A stretch of 12,573 nucleotides of DNA from Phoronis ovalis (Eukaryota > Phoronida > Phoronidae): the NCBI GenBank assembly GCA_028565635.1, contig JAOXYB010017597.1, positions 1 through 12,573 of the forward strand, written 5' to 3'. The notes below the pieces were generated by a model. That model did no database searches and was not told the origin of the DNA. It was given only the letters and a program-made list of their open reading frames with translations. Position 1 is the stretch's first letter. Every line of letters starts with the position of its first letter. The position numbers were made by a program, and so were the translations under genes. This document shows positions 1 to 7,136 of this stretch, piece after piece.

Positions 1-1474
1 CATTTTTCATAAAAAAATGAGCATTTGAAAAATTCAAAATACCACGTTCTACATTAGGTGGTGTCGGCGTTTTCACTATTATTCAGGTGCTTTGAAGGAA
101 ATTATGTTTTTCCCCAAGTTATTGCGGAGTTTCGATTATTTATACATTATAAGATCAACAGTAGTATATATGAGAATGTGTCCTACACATTTCTATGATA
201 ATTTAATTTAACAAGCATATGCACAGCTGTTACATCAGGTGTGCATCCTTGAGAAAAATCTGTTTCCATGGCAACAGTAAACATTTTAGATGTAATTCTA
301 ATAAATCATTTATATGAATTTTTTCATCATGGTTAACCTGTGTAATAGCTACAAATAAGCCCCAGCCCAACTGGATCTTTTCTAAATTCTTGACCCAATT
401 TTTTTTGAAACTTTTAGTATTTAATAATGATGTTTCAACACAGTTATTTGTAAAATACATATTTTAAAGGTGGTATCAGTATAAGGCCATTTCTTCATTT
501 TTAAACATAAAAATATCTTTCACTTAGTTAACTCTATGACGAAAATTCAATATTTCAAAATCAATATTGGCTAGAAGTAATATAATATAATAAGCAGAAA
601 CCGAGTGCAAAATTATCACCTGACATGTTTTGCACATAAATATGACCACAGTGGCTATTACCTTTCTCTGGAATCAACTATAAGTTTTATTTTGATTAAA
701 AATTTAATAACAGGCATAAAGCTCTAAGAGTAACTAATATCCTTCAGTGGTTTATTTTAATTCTTGTTACTATGGTAATAAAAGCAAAAACAATGTGCCT
801 TTAAAAAAAATTATTAGTGCATTTCATACACTTTACTGAAAAATACATAAAGCACATGCTTTTAATTTCTAATATGCTTCATTGATACGAAAATGAATAT
901 TAATATAGGAACCTCATAATAACTTGTTATGTTGAAGACCTTCAGCATAGCCAATTTATTGTTATCCCATTATTAAGTGAAATTTACAAGTGCTTGTTCT
1001 CATAGCCAGGAGAGCTAAATCTTTAAAAAAATTAATTGTCAGGTTTTTATTTGATGTCTGAGCTGCTGGCATGTCTACAACCTAAATAACTTTCATCTAG
1101 TTTATTAATTTTTTTTTATTATTTCCGCAACTCACTTTAAAGTGACTATTAAACTAAAATTATAACCAGGTTGATTAAAAAAAAATCCAAACTGAATAAA
1201 GCAAATTTAGACTACTAATTAGTGATACTCTCTTCGAAGCTTTTACACAATTATGTACGTAAACTTAAAGATTTACATAATTATGTACATATTTATCAAC
1301 CGATTTTACCTTTATAGGCATGGTGCACCATTTTGATAGAGTCACCTTCCACAACATTATGATACAACTGAACTCACCCATAATCATTGACGCTATGCTG
1401 TCCTTGGCAAGCTGAGACTGCTTTGACAGTACTAATGAGTAGGAGTGACTTTAAAGCAAAACCAGAAGAATATC
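1..1474. other. AT-rich non-coding stretch, no gene recognised
   Basis: Long A/T runs and frequent stops in all frames. The only longer open frame here (230-460, - strand) has no recognisable domain and no convincing splice context. The one local structure I noticed is the short 30-base direct repeat at 1242-1291, listed separately. If the candidate - strand gene is real, this stretch lies beyond its 3' end. Confidence 0.6.
1242..1291. repeat. two-copy 30-base direct repeat containing a 14-base palindrome
   Basis: The 20 bases at 1242-1261 recur at 1272-1291 with 18 of 20 identical, giving a period of 30. The second copy contains the perfect palindrome TACATAATTATGTA (1274-1287). The sequence is AT-rich and the array has only two units, so this may be simple local duplication with no function. 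Confidence 0.5.
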
Positions 1475-1480
1475 TTTATT
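1475..1480 (-). terminator. candidate poly(A) signal for the - strand gene
   Basis: TTTATT on the + strand reads AATAAA on the - strand, about 57 bases downstream of the TAG stop of the candidate terminal exon (1537-1672). The spacing suits a short 3' UTR. AATAAA is common by chance in DNA this AT-rich, so the call depends on that exon being real. Confidence 0.3.
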
Positions 1481-1536
1481 AATACCACTAAGTTATTACA
1501 TCTTAAGAGGAGATTGAATACCGTAATTATCAATGA

Positions 1537-1672
1537 CTAACAAGGGTAATTTTCATCCAGGTATATCATTTCACTAATGCGAAATGATTTCAGAAATATT
1601 ATGTGCCTCATTAATTTCAATAATTTTTTGTCTTGGAGCACATTCTGTAGAACAGTTGCCATGAGGGCATAG
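1537..1672 (-). CDS. candidate terminal coding exon, coiled-coil protein (- strand)
   Basis: On the - strand a strong acceptor (TTCTTAACCTTTTTTATAG) precedes 136 bases that stay open to a TAG at 1537. Entered in phase 2, it encodes 44 residues beginning YALMATVLQNVLQDKK and ending YLDENYPC. The first 20 or so residues have the hydrophobic spacing of an amphipathic helix. Its phase matches the end of the candidate exon at 2312-2373, so the join continues the charged helix MKLKEKER. I do not recognise the family. The second half (HIIFLKSFRISEM) is less convincing and could be read-through past a missed donor. What is seen is the open frame, the acceptor and phase agreement; that this is a gene is inference. 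Confidence 0.4.
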
Positions 1673-1865
1673 CTATAAAAAAGGTTAAGAATCACACAGA
1701 CCATCCTTTGAATAACATGCATTTAGAAATATTGTTCGTTTATTTCCTATCATAGAAGGTTCTAAAACATCCAGATATAAACATTTGTGTTATTAAAAAC
1801 TACACTAAAGACTTAATTTCATTTGACACAAAGTTAGAATATTCATTTTTACGGCCAAGTGTGTC

Positions 1866-2057
1866 TTAGAATTTAGAATAATTTTTCCAGGTGTCAGTAT
1901 CACCTGTATGAGCATAAAATCTGTTAATAATCCATGCTGACAAATAATAATTAAATGAAGAGAATATCTTCAAGTATTGATCTTTGGCAATTTTATTAAT
2001 GCCAATGACCAGAGACACATGCCTATACCTTAGTGTGACTAATGTTTTCATTATCAT
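1866..2057 (-). other. open - strand frame between candidate exons, not assigned
   Basis: A 63-codon open frame on the - strand sits between the two best candidate exons of the putative coiled-coil gene. It reads VIGINKIAKDQYLKIF and ends WKNYSKF-stop. I found no acceptor/donor pair that would place it in the chain without conflict. It is most likely intronic, but an alternative last exon after the CAG near 1900 cannot be excluded. Confidence 0.15.
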
Positions 2058-2311
2058 ACGTGAGACTTAATTCACATCATCAAAGTGAAGTCTGAAATAG
2101 TTTAGTAACTATAGTACTTTTTTATCTCCATTAACCCATGATCACACACTGGTTTTAATTACTAATTTTTTTATCACCACAAATCTTTACTAAAATTTAT
2201 TGAAACATAGATATAAATATGTTTCATCTGTGTTACTTTGTAACCCATTGATTTTATTTTGTATTAATTTGCACATCAAGAATCTGGCTAAACTGAATCA
2301 GGTTATATTAC

Positions 2312-2373
2312 CTTCTTTCTTTTTCTTTCAACTTCATGAAGCTTTCTTGGTTCGCAACCTTTGCAGCAAATAA
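2312..2373 (-). CDS. candidate internal coding exon, charged coiled-coil segment (- strand)
   Basis: On the - strand this reads LFAAKVANQESFMKLKEKER and then AG|GTAATA, a good donor. The run of alternating K and E with hydrophobic spacing looks like a coiled-coil helix and stands out from the flanking AT-rich DNA. The acceptor is uncertain: TTAAG at 2374-2375 gives 62 bases, and CAAAG at 2359-2360 gives 47 bases starting at Val. Both leave the frame unchanged because they differ by 15 bases. The exon ends in phase 2, matching the acceptor frame of the candidate terminal exon at 1537-1672. The tract before either acceptor is only weakly pyrimidine-rich. The family is not recognised. Confidence 0.42.
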
Positions 2374-3295
2374 CTTAATACTTTAAATTCAAATATCAAT
2401 TAAATATGTTGTTTGAAATTTCCAGCAAGCTCATATTTTCCAATTTCGATTGTCCTCATTCAAAACTCCAAAACGTCTTACAATTTAATCAACAAACTAA
2501 TAAACTTCAGCCCCAACTAATCATGCAAGCTTTATGTGTGATTGTGAGTGAATGATACACTTGAAATACTTATCATAAATACTCGTAAATATAATAAACT
2601 TATTTTTAACCCTTCTGACACCATGATGTCACATCTGAAATTGTGAGCAACCAAAATTAGTAAGTATTACTACTACAGGAAGCAGACTATGTATACAGCG
2701 TAAAAATATTCAAGTTTGTAAATTCTACGTTTTACTTTTAGGAGATTTTTTTTGAGAAATAGCCTATTATATTTATCAAAAAGGAAGATACATAATTTGT
2801 TGGAAATGATTTATAATCTTTGATTTAAATAAAAAAATAGTCTATAAGTGAGAGTAAGTAAATGTTTTCTTATTAACATAAAACTGCTTCAAAATCTTCA
2901 TGACTTATCACCGTATTAGACTTCTTCTAATTAGCTAAATTATTAAAGTATCTTTATGACAGCCAGCTAATTATATAATCACACTGTGTAACAAATCTTT
3001 CATAATTAGAAAAGAAATACCTATAATTGCAAAAGTGGCTTGTCAAGTTCACTTATTGCAGTGTAAGTAACAAAATGAATCTTGCGCTAAATGTTTATAT
3101 CATATCAGTTACCAGCGATTTATTAAAAATTTATACAAACTATAAAAACTGGAGCATTAATTTTGCTATACTATTTCAAAAACAACTTCACTAGAAACAC
3201 TAGAGATCAAAATCTCATGAAATCAACAACATTGCTGAGTAATGGTGAAAACTATGGAATGAGCAGCATAGTTATTGACAAATATTCATATTTAC
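2374..3295. other. AT-rich stretch between candidate - strand exons
   Basis: No recognisable gene, repeat family or RNA. It has many A and T runs and stops in every frame. It would be an intron if the candidate - strand gene is real, and otherwise is plain intergenic DNA. Confidence 0.4.
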
Positions 3296-3377
3296 CTTGT
3301 TGTTGTTGATTTCATTTTGCATTCTTATGAGCCCATAGGACATTATGCACGAACATAAATAAGAAAAGGGCATTTGG
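3296..3377 (-). CDS. candidate internal coding exon (- strand)
   Basis: The - strand shows an acceptor TTATTATTTTAG, 82 open bases and a donor AAG|GTAAATATG. In phase 2 it encodes 27 residues ending RMQNEINNNK and leaves in phase 0, which fits the exon at 2312-2373 so that NEINNNK runs straight into VANQESF. A later acceptor (CTCATAAG) would keep only MQNEINNNK, and the hydrophobic first half (MPFSYLCSCIMSYG) may be intron. A rival candidate exon at 3410-3451 lies too close for both to be used. This is weaker than the two exons downstream of it. Confidence 0.28.
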
Positions 3378-6122
3378 CTAAAATAATAATGTCATTTTAT
3401 AGCATTTACCAGCAGTAAGCTAAGACAAGTACCATGTCTTCTAAGTAACCTCTAAGTGACGGCGGATAAGCAGTATATCAGGAGCCAAAACAGCTGACGT
3501 GGTTGGCTACAGTAACCTAAGCTGTATGTTTTCTGAAATCAGGATCACTAGTTGTTTTGAAATATGGCAAGATTATTTTTGAAGCCCCAAAATATGTTGT
3601 AAGCCTGAAATTACATGAGATTATGGTTTAGTTATAATCAACAGGATGTGACTATAAACTATCAGAGTAAAAAATAACTAATAATTCATCAAAGGACATA
3701 ATTAATAATTTTCTCCTAAAACTTATTATAGGGTAAGTGGCTCATTATATTTATTATGTAATTTTGCATGCAGCTTATTTTTTCCATATGTCCTATGTTC
3801 CTTACATTCCAGCAGCAAAATTAACTAGCTTTCAAAAATAATTAAACAAAGCAATTTTTGTTTCAAGTAATGTTGCATTTTGTAACACATTATTATAAAA
3901 TCTTCATCTGAAAAATACTATAATGTAACATTACAAATGCTATTTTACAGAAACACACAACTCTTCAATAAATATTTTATAATGTGCATAATAATTTATA
4001 TAATTCATAGAACATAAATAAATCAAATTGCTATTATTGTAATTAAAGTAATTAACTTTAGAAATAAAAATCACATATTTTTTAACTTTCATCTCGTACC
4101 TTACCTGCCATTACATTATATCATTTCTACATGTTATACACTGGTATATAGAATAACTCAATTATTATCGACCTATGGGCTGACTATAATAGAACAGCAT
4201 TACAATAACAGTTCATTGTATGTGTTGTTATTTGTAGAGTCGGGTTGCTGTGAAATCATTGACAAAACTACTGACTATACATATACAAACATCCAAACAG
4301 TTTTCTTTGTATGAAATCAACTATGTGTGCATATAATGCAAATAACGATTGTGATTAAGCCTAATTAAACTCTGATAAGCAAGTATCGAAAAAAAGAAAA
4401 AGCAGCATATTGATAGAAGAAAACATAACATACAGATTATTTTATTAAACCCAACGTGTTCTGGTAGTATTTTTGAACAGTTTGAGTGTTCTTTTTAAAC
4501 AAATTTGTATGTTTTAGCAGATAAAATAAGCAAACAATGCTGCCAGTTTGAGTATAACTTTAATTAACTCCTATAATATGAGACAAATAGATCAATAGTG
4601 TCCACAATTATAGTTTAAATAATCTATAAAAGTTTTCAATACACTCAACAGTTCTCGGTGAGTAGCTAAATGGAAGTTAGGATACTGTGTACATAGCACA
4701 GGAAAATAACTGTCAAATAATTGAATTTTTTACCATAAGATTAGGTATTTTGGATAATTTTTTATTAAAACAACAGTTGGTAGACAATTATTGAACAATG
4801 CCAGCCTCCTGGTCTAGATAGAACTTGGTCCTGGTGGAGATAGAGATCTAACTAAAACTTTGCAAAATTATAATGATAATTGAGCAGCATATCTAGTTAC
4901 TAGATTGCAGTGCACAGAAAAAACCAAGCTCTCTTGCTTGAAAGATAAGCTGTTGAAAAATAAGACGGATAGCACATTTTGGCCGGCATTGGAGGCACAA
5001 GACTCTTGGTCTGAGTAAATTAAAAATTTAATTGTGTTAAGTGAATTTCTATGTTTTAACCAATAACACATAAGCGTCATTTTGATTATAGAATCAATTT
5101 TATATGATTACAACATTATTAGCATGTTTCAACAAGCTTTTGCTGTTACTGTTCTGCATTCCTGTAAAGCAAATAGGGGTCAACACATAGATCTCTATTA
5201 TTAGAAAGCATATATATACCCATTCAAATGATATGTTGCACTGAAACTGTAATTGAACTAAACTCAACACAGCAATTGCCACAAAGGTGTTAAAGACTTC
5301 AAAATGAAAGAAATGTTGAGGGTGACAGGTAAGTTCAATCAATGACAGTTAATAATACTAATTTCTGCAACCTGCTGAATGTAAATCATCATGTACCTCT
5401 ATTTCAAACCTGAGTCTTGTGGGTGATAATGCAGCATATCTTTCATTCTTAATTCTTAAGGCAACTTTTATATTGTAGTACCTTTCTTATTTCTAATAGT
5501 TCTTGGGTGTTTATTTTTTGTCATGACGGTTGCCCTAGGTAGGATATTCTACTTGCTTTAGAAGTCACTTCAGAAAACAATCTTGAACAAACAATATTAG
5601 AAGGTTAGAAGTATTATCCCTTCTGCAACTATAAGACGCCTCTTCACATAATTAAAGTAAGAGCTAATATGACATGATGTTAGTTGGTGATGGAGCCATT
5701 TGTATTTACAAGTACCTATAGGAGTAGTTTCCATTACTGTTAACGTGTTTTATGATGATGAGACTAAAATATCTTAAAGGCCCGTGTAGATATCAGTATG
5801 CCTATGATACACACATGTATCTAGTCCAATATTGAGTAAATATGTGACATGTCATTAGGATGGTTCGATGTAATACAAAATAAAAGACTCACTCAGAGAA
5901 ACAAATAGTTTCAGAGTTCGGGTACATTTAAATTAATTATATAAATAGTTAGCCTACTATACGTTCTCGGAGAATCTCGATCTAATACTGTTTACAAATA
6001 CAATTTACAAGCACTAAATTTTGGCGGACTTTATGATACTAGCTTATTTTGCGTAGATACCGAAAAAAGGGTTTTGAAAACAATAGATCTACAATCAATA
6101 AACATTACGGTACTAAACTTAC
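3378..6122. other. long AT-rich stretch without an assignable gene
   Basis: I see no coding region I can support in these 2.7 kb. Several short splice-like signals occur: a - strand donor GCAG|GTAAGG after ATGGCA near 4110, a - strand acceptor TTTACTCAG near 5020 with all three frames open after it, and a + strand donor GACAG|GTAAGT near 5328. None forms an exon with a compatible partner. If the candidate - strand gene is real, this is its first intron or holds exons I missed. No transposon ends or tandem arrays were noticed. Confidence 0.45.
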
Positions 6123-6142
6123 GGTCCACCTCGATGAAACAT
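6123..6142 (-). CDS. candidate first coding exon MFHRGG (- strand)
   Basis: The - strand reads ATG TTT CAT CGA GGT GGA CC followed by GTAAGTTTAG, a near-consensus donor. It leaves in phase 2, which fits the acceptor frame of the candidate exon at 3296-3377. About 70 bases upstream is ACCGGAAGTT, an ETS-type core often found in TATA-less promoters. With the other three candidate exons the joined frame is 300 bases (99 residues and a stop), but exons could be missing from the long gap. Twenty bases are too few to prove coding; this rests on the donor, the phase and the promoter-like context. Confidence 0.22.
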
Positions 6143-7051
6143 TTGAAAACAATAAAGAGAAAAGTTTGTCAAACCTGTAGCTTCCCTCTGTCAATCCATG
6201 GTCACCGATAAACTTCCGGTATTTCCCTATTCCTTCTTAATACTTAATTCGATAAAACGTAAGCCAGTTTTCGCCCGTATGACTGACCTTTACTTTTGTG
6301 CCAGAATTTTGTATTTTTTATGTTTACATATATAGTTCCTGAAAAATACGAAGCATGTAAACTTAATTTCAAATAGAGATCACCTTCATTATATTCTGCT
6401 ATCAATGAGCGTCGGGTGCAGGCTCCGTTTAAAAAAAAACTACGTCCAACCTCTTTAAAGTGAAGTTGTAAAGTGCAAAACCATGGTTACCTTTTTTAAG
6501 ATATGATTTCTTGTATTTCATTGAATACCTGCATGGTGGACAGACAGATTTTTGTTTTTCGTGAATGCTCATGCATGACACCTCCAAGCGGTCATATTTG
6601 TTACTATTATTACTATTCACCAGCATCAACCACGATTGTGATGTAAGGGAAATCCTTCACGAGTAGTGACCCAGCCTGCAAATTAAAATATCTACTTAGT
6701 GATAATGCGCTATGTATATTAGGAAGACTAAATGAAAAGTTTGACAAACATTCTAAATGTTTATTGCAACATTTGTGGGCAATGTATACAAATCACTAAC
6801 GGCGGATTCATTTGCAAGGCAATATAAATTATCAGTTTGCACAGGAGTTTACACACCTGGTATCAGGAATATCTTGTATCTCTATCCCATATCACTAGTA
6901 TTTCTAGATTGATTAGATAGTGCATATACATCCAGGACGCAACTTGGGGATTATCTAAAATGTACGACTTTGTATCACTATATTAGTATGTAGGTCGTCT
7001 ATGTGTAGACATAAAATAACGCACTCCATATAAACTCTAACATCAACGAAG
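6143..7051. other. intergenic stretch upstream of the VWA gene, possible bidirectional promoter region
   Basis: No coding sequence is supported. The stretch separates the + strand ATG at 7052 from the candidate - strand ATG at 6142, so it would hold both promoters if both genes are real. TATAAA at 7029-7034 is only about 18 bases before the ATG, too near to act as a normal TATA box for a transcript that includes this ATG. The short - strand frames at 6429-6629 and 6955-7146 show no domain. Confidence 0.4.
6211..6220 (-). promoter_or_regulatory. ETS-like site ACCGGAAGTT in a possible - strand promoter
   Basis: The - strand sequence ACCGGAAGTT matches the ETS-family core CCGGAAGT and lies about 70 bases upstream of the candidate ATG at 6142. 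The surrounding 6150-6300 stretch is less AT-rich than its flanks. Such sites are common in TATA-less promoters of broadly expressed genes. A single motif is weak evidence. Confidence 0.25.
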
Positions 7052-7136
7052 ATGGCCGCCGTAAAAAAGAGATTGGGTGTGTTTGTTGCTATTTTGTGGA
7101 GCGTGTACTTGTGTTCATCTGCGTTGCCGATAGCAG
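7052..7136 (+). CDS. exon 1: signal peptide
   Basis: It encodes residues 1-28 plus the first base of codon 29. The n-region is basic (K5 K6 R7), the hydrophobic core runs from about V10 to C21, and a cleavage site is plausible after A24 (SSA) or A28 (PIA). The donor is CAG|GTAAGT, a perfect consensus, leaving in phase 1. A separate exon for the signal peptide followed by phase-1 domain exons is typical of modular secreted animal proteins. Confidence 0.8.

Noticed and set aside
3410-3451. - strand exon reading GYLEDMVLVLAYC
   Set aside because: The boundaries and phase look good, but it would leave only a 32-base intron to the candidate exon at 3296-3377. At most one of the two can be real, and this one joins less naturally to the coiled-coil exons.
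4868-5080. - strand open frame with an acceptor-like TTTACTCAG inside
   Set aside because: All three frames are open after the acceptor, so there is no frame evidence, and no good donor follows. No domain is visible.
5270-5328. + strand exon-like segment ending GACAG|GTAAGT
   Set aside because: The donor is excellent, but the acceptor is weak and no upstream or downstream partner exon was found on the + strand.
5396-5490. - strand frame reading VALRIKNERYAALSPTRLRFEIE before GTACAT
   Set aside because: The residues look protein-like, but the donor is weak, no pyrimidine tract precedes an acceptor, and its exit phase 0 does not fit the other candidate exons.
7029-7034. TATAAA as a TATA box for the VWA gene
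   Set aside because: It is about 18 bases before the ATG, so a start site 25-30 bases downstream would fall inside or after the start codon.
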